Source: Neolentinus lepideus HHB14362 ss-1
Taxonomy: Eukaryota; Basidiomycota; Agaricomycetes; Gloeophyllales; Gloeophyllaceae
DNA: 64,000 nucleotides
Assembly: GCA_001632425.1 (NCBI GenBank)
Contig: KV425598.1
Coordinates: 168,552 to 232,551 of the forward strand
Direction: 5' to 3'
A program made the translations under genes and the position numbers. Shown here in pieces: positions 11,134 to 22,724 of the stretch. Position 1 is the first letter of the stretch; the number at the start of each line of letters is the position of its first letter. The notes beneath the pieces were generated by a model. It saw only the letters and a program-made list of their open reading frames with translations, had not been told where the DNA came from and searched no databases.

Positions 11134-12574
11134 CTGTACCATTTCGATCAATTCGCCACCGGCCATGACGCGTGACAACCGGAATCAGTTCGCCAGCCTG
11201 CCGCCTCGCCGGACGACGCGTGACAGGCTCCCAACTTCGCCAGTGTCCCAGACATGTCGGATATTTCCGTATAGACTTTTAATCCCAATTTAATCCATTT
11301 TACTGTCAAGGACCCCGTACTCGGACACCCTAGTGTGTAATACCTGCTGTGCTCGCTATACTTCACGTATTGCCCCAATTCTACTTACAAAATGTCGGCA
11401 CCTATCGTATCTACCACTCCTATGTACTTTTTGAATTTTATGCATGATGTAACAAGCGCCAGGAATATTTCATTGGTCATCATGTCTATTGTGGCTGAAG
11501 ACTGTCTACTCGGACAGCAAGCATGGGTACCATTTCAGCAGAGAAAACTTACTTGAAACTGATTCCATTAACTGTCATGGCATGACAGACTATCCTTTAG
11601 TACATTCCAGGCTCGAATGAGAGTCCATTGGGCTGTTGTAGCATGCCCCCAACCTCAGGATCCAGGTGGCTGAGGCAGGTCCCGCCCGTAATTGAGTTAT
11701 CACACTCGTAGAACAAGACTGATTCCACTTGAACCAAGCCAAAACATTATCATTTGGACCAAAGAAATGATACGTACAGTCCCAGCAAGCCAACACCTGG
11801 TCAATGATGAAATCCCCCTTTTGCTTTTTCACCGTCCTGTTTCCACCACTGATACACTTGAACTGAATCCCCGACGCCTTGTCGCACCGATAAATTTATA
11901 TTAAAAATCATAGCATGTACCGAGACTGTATCCTGATAGTTATACCAAGTGCCATGAGATCAGCTATCAAGGCCGCCACTGGAGGAGGCTTCAAAGCACT
12001 GGAGGTTGAGTCACTTGAAATCCAGAGAGCGGCAGCAATGGCTGGCACATAGAGACCTTCGATACAGCTGAATCCACAGAGTCAGAGACTCAAGACAGAG
12101 CCAAGGATCTATAGAGTGAACTAGTGTATAACTTGAGGAGTAGCGACAGTGTTGTAGACCGTGAAAGCATAAGGATAGGGAGATGGTGGGCCGCGGCGGA
12201 GTTTAAAAGCGCCAAATCAGGCAAGTCTGACGACAACGATGGGTATATCTCAAGCAATTTTAGAGACTTCGACCTGAAACTCAGGAGTAATGTCCAGTCG
12301 AATAAGGGCTTTCAAATGGTGTATAAATTGTATAGTAATGAGGGGTAGGGAGCGAGACAAAGCCCCGCTGTCCGAGTAGCCAGTGTGTCCGAGTAGGTGA
12401 CCCCGGACAGTAAACCTTCTTTCTGCTGGTAATCACTTATAATGGTGTTCGGAAATTTCCGACATTGGCATTTCATTTCGCCACCTAGCTACATGACGCG
12501 TGACAACACCTAAATTTCGCCACGCCAGAGGGACGCGTGATGCGTGACATGGTGAATTGATCGAAATGGTACAG
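11134..12574. mobile_element. TA-flanked DNA element with long terminal inverted repeats
   Basis: A 1,441-bp element. The left end CTGTACCATTTCGATCAATT is mirrored by the right end, and both are flanked by TA (11,132-11,133 and 12,575-12,576). Inverted similarity extends about 200 bp inward from each end and includes copies of GACGCGTGACA and of TACTCGGACA, which look like subterminal transposase-binding repeats. No transposase frame was found inside; the largest open frames (11,590-11,832 minus and 12,124-12,348 plus) have no recognisable motif. The TA duplication suggests a non-autonomous Tc1/mariner-type element, although such long subterminal repeats also occur in other superfamilies. Confidence 0.7.
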
Positions 12575-12576
12575 TA

Positions 12577-13264
12577 TCACAGAAACCACGTGTACACGTT
12601 TCCGATGGCCTAAACGGTCCTATCCTGAAAGCGTCGAGTATCGAAAATACGGGGGAAGACGACAGAAAGAACTATTTGTGGGGTAGCCTACTGCTACGCA
12701 TGACATTAATTTGGCGAGTCCCAAGAGGAGGCCTCAGGATCTGATGCTGTATATATTGCCAAGGAAATATCTTTTCCTCGACATGTTCTTAGGTAACGAC
12801 TGACTAACCCCCACAATAATAAAACGATAAAGCCGAGTCTATTATGGAGCTTTGCCGTCAATCAAAGATGTCAGAACCGGCCCATTCAATTTCCGCCAAC
12901 CATTACAAGCAGCCTACTTATCGATTCCCACGGTCAGAAAACTCAGAACATGGATGCATAACGTAGAAAATACAATACTGGCGGATAATTCACAAAAATA
13001 TTGTACAAGGAATCTAGTATCTAAGACGTTAAAATGGGGAGCATACATATGTACAACAAGATAGGAGGGACAAACTTATTGGGCGAGGGACTACAAATCC
13101 GATTATGTAGTCACTTTGTAGTCAGCGCTCAGCATATGTCGACGTTTGCACGCTACCTAAATTCGGCACCGTGCTCATTTATGATTTATCTGGGTAAGGA
13201 CTCGTAATTAAGATTGGCCCAAGTCTCGGACGTAAGACTGATTGCCGTTCTCCTGATGAAGAGT
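12577..13264. other. Interval between two mobile elements
   Basis: AT-rich, repeat-like sequence with no supported gene. It contains several TTTGTAGTC/GACTACAAA copies near 13,089-13,125. This lies inside the roughly 3-kb block that interrupts copy B of the segmental duplication. Confidence 0.4.
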
Positions 13265-13266
13265 TA

Positions 13267-13847
13267 CAGTCCCGGACAGGCAAAGACAACAAACTTGTTT
13301 CCGGCCGAGCCAGAGTTATTTACGTGAAACCGACCTCGGATTTGGCCTCAGAGAGGTTAAAANNNNNNNNNNNNNNNNNNNNNNNNNNNNNNNNNNNNNN
13401 NNNNNNNNNNNNNNNNNNNNNNNNNNNNNNNNNNNNNNNNNNNNNNNNNNNNNNNNNNNNNNNNNNNNNNNNNNNNNNNNNNNNNNNNNNNNNNNNNNNN
13501 NNNNNNNNNNNNNNNNNNNNNNNNNNNNNNNNNNNNNNNNNNNNNNNNNNNNNNNNNNNNNNNNNNNNNNNNNNNNNNNNNNNNNNNNNNNNNNNNNNNN
13601 NNNNNNNAGCTCATCAAAAGGAGTCGATTGGCATATTTTTCGTATTTTTCCCGATTTATTTTGTATACGGCCAAATTTTCGGCCTATCCCGACCCATTAT
13701 TGAGGGTTACAGGGGGTTTACGAGAAATCGGCTCGTACCAATCACTTCCTTAATCACTCATTTCTGCAATAAAAATGAGGTTCCCACGGCCGTTGGGGCT
13801 GGGAAAATCCGGTCACCGAATTTGTTGTCTTTGCTTGTCCGGGACTG
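13267..13847. mobile_element. Tc1/mariner-like element containing the assembly gap
   Basis: The left end reads CAGTCCCGGACAGGCAAAGA; the right end is its reverse complement (GTCTTTGCTTGTCCGGGACTG). Both ends are bordered by TA (13,265-13,266 and 13,848-13,849). CAGT-starting inverted repeats with a TA duplication are the signature of the Tc1/mariner superfamily. Positions 13,363-13,607 (245 N) are unresolved, so the interior cannot be judged. At 581 bp it is too short for a full transposase and is probably a MITE, unless the gap length is only nominal. Confidence 0.7.
13363..13607. other. Assembly gap (run of N)
   Basis: 245 undetermined bases inside the inverted-repeat element. Open frames drawn across it (13,324-13,878 plus and 13,357-13,674 minus) are artefacts of the gap. 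Confidence 0.99.
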
Positions 13848-13959
13848 TAGAAGTACTGGAGGAAGCGCACATCGATAATATTTACACGTTGTTTCCGTGA
13901 TACGCGGACTTAGTCGATGCTAAGCGGGAGTACAGGGTGTGGCTTCCATGCTAGTAGTT

Positions 13960-14055
13960 GACCTCTATCACAAAACCAGAGTGTGACGAGCCGGGATCTT
14001 GGCCTGATGCATTTAGAATCGAATCTAGGATTGACCGCAGTTCTAGATCTTTACA
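13960..14055. repeat. Right arm of a long inverted repeat
   Basis: Reverse complement of 10,934-11,030 with mismatches; contains CACAAAACCAGAGTGTGACG and AGAATCGAATCTAGGATT. A same-orientation relative is at 1,778-1,835 in copy A. Confidence 0.5.
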
Positions 14056-14362
14056 GAAACGTGCAGCCCACGCCCCACAGCGCGAACCGACGTAAATCTC
14101 TGAAACACTTACACGACCAGGCTAAAAATAATTACACACCAGAGGTTGCTTTGCCACTGCGACCCTTAAGGGCGTTTCCCCGCCTAAAACTGCATTAGCT
14201 TTTCTATAATAGTAGAATTCACCGCCGAACCCGCTAAATATCAAAGGAAAAGGCGTAGCAACTGATCATGGCGTATCTCTCCAATCATGACAACAGAAAA
14301 CTGTTCCAAGCGATGGTCATACCTGAGGAACAAATACTACCGAATTCGAAACGATATTCAAA

Positions 14363-15714
14363 TCAGTCTAGTACAGCATACTTCCTCAAGTGTTCTGGGA
14401 TAGAGTTCTCCAAACCCTTCGCCTGCAGCCACTTCTTGGAGAACAGCCGACTCTGATAACGGTAGGCACCATCACAGAGAATCGTGGCTACTGTCGAACC
14501 TATCAAATGAAGATGAACGTTATCCCGATGTGGCAGCGCGCGAAGGGGGAAAGCTGGCTCACCCTTCCCTAACTTCTGCGCCAGCTCCACGGCGGCAACA
14601 ACGTTCAGAGCGGAACTGGCACCGAGGTATAACCCCTCCGTGTCCAACATCTCGTAAACCATGGCGATGGATTTCTCATCCGGAATGTGCAGAGCGCCCG
14701 AAACGTCGTTCACAAACGTGCGGAGATTGTCGGTGATACGACCCTGACCAATACCTAGATACACGTTGAAACTGATAAATTCGCTTTGTACAGCATTCCG
14801 ACTCACCTTCAGTGATGGAACTCCCTGTCCGGTCTTTCAACTTTCCGCCGCTCGTCACATAGCTATGTAACACACTCCCAGGTGGGTCTGCCAACCACAC
14901 CTGCGTCTTCCCACCGCTCTTCTCCTTCAGAAAACGACCCGTACCAGCGAGCGTCCCTCCCGTGCCCGTCGCGCAGATAAATCCATCCAGCTTACCTTCC
15001 GTCTGTTCCCAGATCTCCGGGCCTGTCGTCTGGTAGTGCGCCTCAGTATTCGCGGTGTTGTCGAACTGGTCCGTCCAAATCGCATTCTCGAGCTCCTCCG
15101 CAAACTCGCGCGCCTGGTGGTTGTAATTTTTTGGATTTTCGTAGGCAACCGCTGGGACGGGATAGACTTCAGCGCCGAGCATGCGCAGGAGGTCGATTTT
15201 TTCTTGACTCTGCAGGTAGACGTAGGCGTTACGGCTATTTCGAGATTCACAAACTCGCGTACCTGACTGTTTGGCATAAAAATAACACATCTGTACCCCC
15301 TCGATCTGCAGACGTGCGCAAGCCCAATACCAGTGTTTCCCGCCGTTCCTTCAACAATAGTGCCTCCTGGTTTTATCCTTCCTTACCACACCCCGCGTTC
15401 GGTCAGACAGCCACCGGTGTACGAAACCTATTTCTGCGCACCGTCCTCGTTTTTCTGCATCCAAAACGATACCCAGCGCCGCCCTGTCCTTCACGCTACC
15501 ACCAGGATTCTGGAACTCTGCCTTGCCAAATATGCGGCATCCTGTCTTCTCCGACAGTCCCTTCAAGTAGATCTAGGCACAAAACTCAACTTTATCCGAC
15601 AAAATTGTACTGCGAGCGTACTAGAGGCGTATTGCCGACCGCGCCAGTGAACCCGTCCACCGGCCGCGATGCGAACGTCCTCTTGAAGATCTGTCGGCCG
15701 AGTCCCGAAGCCAT
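14363..15714 (-). CDS. Cysteine synthase, mitochondrial type
   Basis: PLP enzyme converting O-acetylserine and sulfide to cysteine. The start at 15,714 ([20 protein letters not shown]) gives a basic, acid-free mitochondrial presequence running into [11 protein letters not shown]. Intron 1 (15,573-15,621) leads to [20 protein letters not shown] and the Schiff-base lysine motif [11 protein letters not shown]. The next exons give [20 protein letters not shown] (PLP phosphate loop), then [43 protein letters not shown] and [17 protein letters not shown]. After GSSITEG and another short intron come [14 protein letters not shown] and [20 protein letters not shown]. The last intron, after KLGKG, precedes [20 protein letters not shown] and the stop at 14,363. 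All introns are 45-65 bp and GT-AG, and the length (about 370 aa) fits the fungal family. It appears functional, unlike copy A at 2,785-3,650. Confidence 0.92.
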
Positions 15715-16159
15715 GGTAATGGAGGTTAAGAGCTACCTCAGCATATATGTTCCTTGAATCCGTGTAAGGCGTCATCGTGAGCAGTGCATGAGCAAATTTT
15801 GCGGTTAGGTAATCGAACTTCAGAGTCCAGAACAACGCCCACCATTCCGAACAACGTTAACAAAGCCAAGGTTTGATCTCGCAGTGGCGCATATGTTACA
15901 GGATACCTTTCCATTAATATCGTAGATAAACCCAGACAAGAGTAGAGTAACCTGCACGAGGACACGAAGGCAACAGGGGGAGGACGTATGGACTATCAAT
16001 GTCCGTCATACATAGGAAGACGTCGTACGTGGCCATGAACGAGAGATCAGCAGACAAGCTTAAGTAGGGGTATAACACAAGAGGGTAATTAGACTAGACA
16101 AGAGAGGCAAATCCGAGAGAGGAGACGGTAATGTAAGAAAGACTCAGGAGAGGAGGGGC
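15715..16159. other. Intergenic region between two minus-strand genes
   Basis: Contains the presumed promoter of the cysteine synthase gene and the 3' region of the Arf gene. No gene supported. Confidence 0.5.
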
Positions 16160-16979
<820 letters not shown>

Positions 16980-17950
16980 GGTGTGTTATGATATGGAGAA
17001 CAAAATAATGTAAAGAACGACGGTCGGCAAGGGGATAAAGGAGAAAGGTATGAGAGGGAACGATGTCGGACGTTGGAAGCCAGAGTCCACGTTCAACAGA
17101 ATACAGTCCCCCTTCTCCAGACCCGGGCCACCGTGGCCGCTATAACACGAAGCTCAGTCTCCATTTTAAGAGATTCCCACTAGGACGTCTGCCACTCCGT
17201 GCCACTCTGACCGTCGAGCATGCTCTGCATTATTTAATTACATCCTAAAGGGTTTGAGCTTAGTTTGTTGATACACAATATATGATGGCACCGAAATATC
17301 CGTGGTATTGCTCTCGCGATTGTATCATACACATATGGGGATTCCCTGATCGAACGTGGAGGGGTACAGCATCGGATCCCAAGCGGCTGCGATTAGATGG
17401 CACGAGTAATCTGTTCTTCCTATTATGACAGGTGCGTTCTTGATTCCTGGAAGGATATTAAACCCTATCTGCCCGAGTGAACTAGTAATCGCAGACTCAG
17501 AAGGATGGTCGCCAGACTCGGAGACAACAATATCCTTATTTGTTTACTCATGGATATAAGAGATCAATGAAAACACTTAGTAGTTAAGAAGTCCTGCGGT
17601 GGATTCGCAGCGAGAGCCTAAAGCTCTCAACAGGCCTGAGTTTTCCGAAGATAGGTTGACCCGAGTCCAAAGTACCCTGCTTCAGTATGGCGAACTTGCA
17701 GTCCTGGTTGAGATCTCCTCAAAGATTATTTCTCTCCGTGGACAATGTATCTTGCGTTTGTTCCTTGTCTGTGTGATAGCGAATCGTAGCATTAAGGCGA
17801 GACAGTATGCACTGAAAGTGTTTAGGGTCCCTAGACTTGCTAGACAGACTCCCACGTGTTGTCGGCAACGTCCATGATCAGGTAACACAGCCGGCGAGGC
17901 GCTCGCGTTTGGTGGCGGGTGTCTGCACTGTGGGGTACACTCATCTTGCC
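16980..17950. other. Intergenic region
   Basis: Divergent interval between the Arf gene and the LRR gene. It must hold both promoters; no motif or further gene could be supported. Confidence 0.5.
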
Positions 17951-20224
17951 ATGGAACACGAACCTGGGGACGACTACCTACGTCGCATCGCGAATTTTAT
18001 CAGAACATACGAAAACAATCTTGCTCAGGGCGGCTTTCAGCGTCGACGACGGCAGATACGACCCTCTGAATCATCTGTTCTCAATCCGTTGAGCTGGCTC
18101 GGACTGGACGGCAATGCAGCCCAGCAAAATGCCAAACCGATGGTCCTTACGCTCGACCTTCATCACCTGCTTTACATCTTGATACGCTTGGAAGCGATTG
18201 GGATGCCTGTGGGATCGCTGGATGTTAAGGTAGATGGTGCAAGCCGGCCGATGAATTATATCAACGTCTTCTCGGGTTCTGACAAGTCAGAAACGCTCTC
18301 GCTGGCGTCTTTCAGGTCTTCACTCTCTGCTGTCTCACGACTCTCGCTCGGGTCTGGATGGTGGGGACGCGCAGAACCACCGTCCCCGGATTCAGAGCTC
18401 AAGTACATCTACAGCTCGTTTACCAAGCTACCAGCACTCTCCTTGACCGCGCCAGGCCCCAAGATGATAGCTGAGCTAGCTAACGAACCTCCGAATGACA
18501 ACGCTATACCCCTGTATTCCTTCAAGAATTTGCAGAGCTTGGAGTGTCTTGACATCGATCCTAGGACTCTGTTGGGTTGGGATCGCTTGGCAGAGAGTCT
18601 GTGGAGTTTGACGATCAAGCGGAGTGGATTGGAGGACGTGACAGACGTCTTCATTGGTGCTGTAATGGACGATCAGGCGAGGTCAGACGGCATGGTGAAT
18701 CAGACACGGCGACGCAAGCTCGGCCCGACGAGGCAGACGTCGTTCTACGCTACATCGCTTCCCGAATCGGTGCCAGAGGATGAGGGCGAGGAGGATCCGT
18801 CTACCCCAAAACCGGGAGAACCCGAGGAACCCCCAGCACCCAAGATGTCTTCCGTGAAATGGGCTTCTTTGCGGCGCTTGTCGCTCTCAGACAACGAGCT
18901 CACATTCATCCCTAATGCCCCCCTCCTTTATCTCACATCCGTTACCCACCTCGACTTATCTTCAAACCTGCTCGTCTCAGTCCCAGAAGGACTGTCGAGT
19001 TTATACAACCTTATTTCGCTGAACCTGTCAGATAACATGATCGACTCTGTCCTGGGCATCTATAAGGTCCTGGGTAGTGTTCTCCAGCTGAACCTTTCCT
19101 CAAATCGACTCGAGTCTCTTTGCGGGCTTGAACGGCTCCTCGCCCTCGAGCGTGTCGATCTTCGCGATAACCAGGTTGAGGAGAGTGCAGAGGTCGGGCG
19201 CCTTGCAACCCTGCCGAATATCGCGGAAGTGTGGGTGGAAGGCAACCCGCTCGAAGAGAACTACAGGGTGCGAAGTTTTGAGTACTTCTGGAAGGAGGGG
19301 AAGAACATCACGCTAGATGGCACTCCGCCCGGCTTCTACGAGAAGTCATTCATGACGAGCCCACCGCCGGAACAGATGACGTCCTCAAGACCCGTGTCAA
19401 CCGCGTATTCTCCACCTGTCGTCCCAGTTGGGAGTGCTTCAAGCAGCAATACGAGACAGCCCACGAGTGTCAGCCCGGCAGCGTCCCCTGCCGCCTCCTC
19501 ACCTTCGTCGCAGACTACGTCACCGCATCTAGGGCCAACGGGGTCTGCTATAGTGAGCAAGGCACGAAGGAAGAAGAATAAGCGCATTGTAGATTTGAAC
19601 GGGAAAGACGAGTGTGAGCATGGGATTGAAGGGAAGAAACATGGACATGGGCGGACGGCGTCGGAGGGCAAGGCGCTGCGGCCGAAGGAGCGTAGGGAAG
19701 CGAGTCCGGCCAAGGCGATGAAGGTCCGGGACTTCGCCAAGGGGGCTAGTCAACTTGTCGAGGAAGATATGCCTGTGGCGACCTCGTCGAACCTAGACCC
19801 GTCTCCGTCAACAGGAGAACAAAGCTCTCGTCCGCCTCTGCGTTCACGACATAGCCGCTCGCATACGTCCTACGTTGCTCATCCTGTGTCTAATATTTTT
19901 CTGGCCTTGCCACCCAACCCCTCGGAGCTCCCCCCAGTGCGCACTCCGGAGATATCACCCACCTCACCGGGTCCTCCGGCAACTCAGACAGTATCGCATC
20001 GGTCAGCGACAATCTCGGGCAAGTCGAAGTCTGCACTGAGGAGAAACAGGGTGTCAGCCTCAACATACGAGGCGCCAGGTGATAAGGATAGCGATGAGGA
20101 GGGAAACGCTGCAAAGAAGGAGGCCGAGGCGTTCCGGGCGCGGATAGAAGCTCTTCGCAGTGATATGGGTGAAGGATGGTTGAAGGTGTTCAGCCAGACT
20201 CAATTGGAGTCTCCTCGGGCATGA
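17951..20224 (+). CDS. Leucine-rich repeat protein resembling STK11IP (LIP1)
   Basis: A 757-residue protein from the ATG at 17,951 (MEHEPGDDYLRRIANFIRTY); the frame stays open upstream, but this start begins the conserved N-terminus. Residues 1-240 follow the architecture of the animal LKB1-interacting protein 1 N-terminus: a short helical start, then YSFKNLQSLECLDIDPRTLLGW and SLWSLTIKRSGLEDV. Residues about 300-455 contain five or six LRRs of the SDS22 type (LRRLSLSDNELTFIPNA, VTHLDLSSNLLVSVP, LISLNLSDNMIDSV, VLQLNLSSNRLESL, LERVDLRDNQVE) and a C-terminal cap (VWVEGNPLEENYRVRSFEYF). The rest is Ser/Pro-rich and disordered, with a basic patch (KARRKKNKRIVD). It is probably a cytoplasmic scaffold; the exact partner is unknown. 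Intronless. Convergent with the FMO gene downstream. Confidence 0.75.
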   Translation: MEHEPGDDYLRRIANFIRTYENNLAQGGFQRRRRQIRPSESSVLNPLSWLGLDGNAAQQNAKPMVLTLDLHHLLYILIRLEAIGMPVGSLDVKVDGASRPMNYINVFSGSDKSETLSLASFRSSLSAVSRLSLGSGWWGRAEPPSPDSELKYIYSSFTKLPALSLTAPGPKMIAELANEPPNDNAIPLYSFKNLQSLECLDIDPRTLLGWDRLAESLWSLTIKRSGLEDVTDVFIGAVMDDQARSDGMVNQTRRRKLGPTRQTSFYATSLPESVPEDEGEEDPSTPKPGEPEEPPAPKMSSVKWASLRRLSLSDNELTFIPNAPLLYLTSVTHLDLSSNLLVSVPEGLSSLYNLISLNLSDNMIDSVLGIYKVLGSVLQLNLSSNRLESLCGLERLLALERVDLRDNQVEESAEVGRLATLPNIAEVWVEGNPLEENYRVRSFEYFWKEGKNITLDGTPPGFYEKSFMTSPPPEQMTSSRPVSTAYSPPVVPVGSASSSNTRQPTSVSPAASPAASSPSSQTTSPHLGPTGSAIVSKARRKKNKRIVDLNGKDECEHGIEGKKHGHGRTASEGKALRPKERREASPAKAMKVRDFAKGASQLVEEDMPVATSSNLDPSPSTGEQSSRPPLRSRHSRSHTSYVAHPVSNIFLALPPNPSELPPVRTPEISPTSPGPPATQTVSHRSATISGKSKSALRRNRVSASTYEAPGDKDSDEEGNAAKKEAEAFRARIEALRSDMGEGWLKVFSQTQLESPRA

Positions 20225-20562
20225 TATGCCCTGTTATCTACTATCTGACCTTCGACTGTCGTCTGTATTATGGATTGTGGTGATATCCGTCTCCTATGTA
20301 TACCTTTTGTTTGGTAGGTTCTGTCTTGGTATTGATGATACACGCTTACTGATTGAGTAATGTTGCTAGGTTAACTGCTATGTATTTGTGTAGTTTAATT
20401 TCTCCATAATTACTAGTATAGATGGGTGATGTTACGGGATTGTAAATTTCAAGGTGCTACGCAGTCTTGCAACAGCTCAAAACTGCGTTGGATGGAGGTT
20501 GTTTGGGCTCGTCTGGATGCGATCTATGCGATATTTCTGGAAGAAGACGGCTGCGAAATATA

Positions 20563-22724
20563 CTACTCGGCTCTTTCGTACCACGTCTCACTGACATGAT
20601 TCTTCTCTGGACCTCTGACGTCGTACCCAATACCGAACTGCTGCACCTCTCCGCGCTTGAAACAGAATCTATAGAAGGGCTTGTATACATCTGGAGCGCA
20701 AAATCGTTCATCGCCCCTGGCGAGCCACCCTCCAAACTCTTCGTGGTCCTTGAAGTACTGTTCCGCATCGTTTTCGGTGTCTGACAGAACTATGTCGTGG
20801 AACCAGGATTCGATCTCTTCTTTACCGGATGCCCCCTCCTTGACAAACCAAACCGAGATTGCGTCCGTGACCGGATTATAACGGTAAATGTACTTCTTAC
20901 GAGCCGGAGACGAGATACTAGTTGCTGTGGTAGAGGTGCCAGTTTCCTCGTATAAATACTCCAGGACGCCTCTTTCCGGCTCGACTGCCCCTGGTTTAGC
21001 GTGTGCGACGGAAATGGCAGAAGGTGGCCGCACATGGAAGGTGGCCCACCCATCAAACGTTTCGTTGCCAGCTGCAGGCGTACTGTGCCTGATAACCCGC
21101 TTGACTCTCCAGCGCCCACCCCACGACCAGAAGACCGCTCGGAGCACCCATACTCCAGATCTGGAAAGGCGTAGAGTCTCGAGCATGTCAGCTTCGGCCG
21201 CTCGTACGTCTGCAGTCCTCTGTCTTGGATAGTTAACTGGAAGTATCTGATCGGCGACCGCAGGCTCCACTTCCGACGCCTGTAATGTCGGCGAAGGACG
21301 GTCAAGCAGACGGGCATAGGTCTCGACAAGCCCGCCATAGTCATCGTGGGGATACTGGCACCTGCCGTCCCTCGCGTACTCTCTAATCTGCCTCTCACGT
21401 TCGACGCCTCCTCTCATCTCTTTCTCTGAGGGCCACTCCTTCTCGCCCGCGATCAGGGCTGCCAAGTACTGCGCCTGCATCTCGCTGATGGCGAAGTAGG
21501 GTCCGCGATATAAGCCCACGAAGCCAGCTCGGGGGAGATCGGGATGAAGCACCAGGTGGTGAGACAAGAATGGCACCGAACGGTTGTCGCTCTCATACTC
21601 AAGAGCAGCTTTCTCCGAGGACGGCAGATAGGGTAGCGAAGTCGTATAACCAGTACCAAATATGATAACGTCGACAGAAGATATCTCTTCACCTGATGAC
21701 AAGTACGCTGTCCCTGTTTCGGGATCTACAGACTCCAGCTTGGCTAGGTGGGAGTGGATGACTCCTGAGCGGACACCAGGGAGGTACATATCGGAAATGC
21801 CGACGCGAGATGGCTCATCAGAATCTGCAGGGAAAGGATGGGAAGGGCACACTGAAGATAGGAAGGAATGGAACATCTTGTTTGCTTCTCTCGTCGGTCG
21901 CGTTCGCTCTTCCATGGTCTCACGAACAGACCGTCTGTTGAAAACAATGTCGGTTGGCAGGAACGTTGGTCTCCCCTTTCCCGCGGTATCGCCGTTAGAG
22001 ACGTTCCGAGCGAGTGGATAGAAAGGATGCTTGTGTACGTGATGGACTTCCTTGGCGTACGGGGCCAACATGCCCGAGATTTCTACTCCCGATAATGAGC
22101 CTCCTATCACAAGTGCGGTCTTCCCTTGAAACGTCTCGGGAGCAGGGAAGTTGGCAGAGTGGATTATAGGAATCCTTGACTCTGCGGCCCCTGGGACATG
22201 AGGAATGTAGGGAGTCGTGAAAGTTCCGCTTGCTAGTATCACAAAGTCAAAGTATGCTTCCTGGGAGTCACCTGCCGCAGAACGGATCTGTACGATCCAT
22301 TTCTCATCGTCAAATCGGATGTTCTCCACTATAGCCCCGAGTTTCACGTCTTCGTTTCTAACATATTGATGGGCATACCGGTGAAGATAATCTCCCACAT
22401 CCGCAGAGTAGGGAAATAGACTCTTCCCGTGCACCTTGACCTGCTGCGGGGACCAAGGCATGTCCGAGAAGGCAACTGTGTGTCGGGACACATTCGTCGA
22501 CAAGTCCGGTCTATGAAAGCGATGATCTCCTGACCAAAGACTGCCAAGGGAAGTTGAAGATTCAAAAATTGTCGCTCGTATACTTGGATAAGCGGTAAGA
22601 TGTCGGTAGGCAGCAATACCCGCTATACCTCCCCCTTGTTATCTGTTAGTCCGAGAGACTACAGAGGGATTATAGAAGTGATACCGATTATTGCAACCTT
22701 TGTTGTGATGACGGCTTCACTCAT
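20563..22724 (-). CDS. Flavin-containing monooxygenase with C-terminal DUF6314 domain, paralog 2
   Basis: About 703 aa, starting at 22,724 with MSEAVITTKVAIIG. A 50-bp intron (22,635-22,684) interrupts the FAD motif after VAIIG, exactly as in the paralog at 5,429-7,681; after splicing the motif reads VAIIGGGIAGIAAYRHL. Other landmarks are LSTNVSRHTVAFSDMPW, YFDFVILASGTFTTPYIPHV, the NADPH Rossmann motif ALVIGGSLSGVEISG, and IIFGTGYTTSLPYLP. The DUF6314-like domain runs from RSGVWVLRAVFWSWGGRW to YDVRGPEKNHVSETWYERAE. Between domains lies a linker (LRLSRSG). Substrate unknown. Intact. Shares a divergent upstream region with the TPP1-like gene at 23,973. Confidence 0.9.

Noticed and set aside
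13324..13878. Long frame across the run of N
   Set aside because: The openness comes from undetermined bases; nothing in the flanking residues is protein-like.
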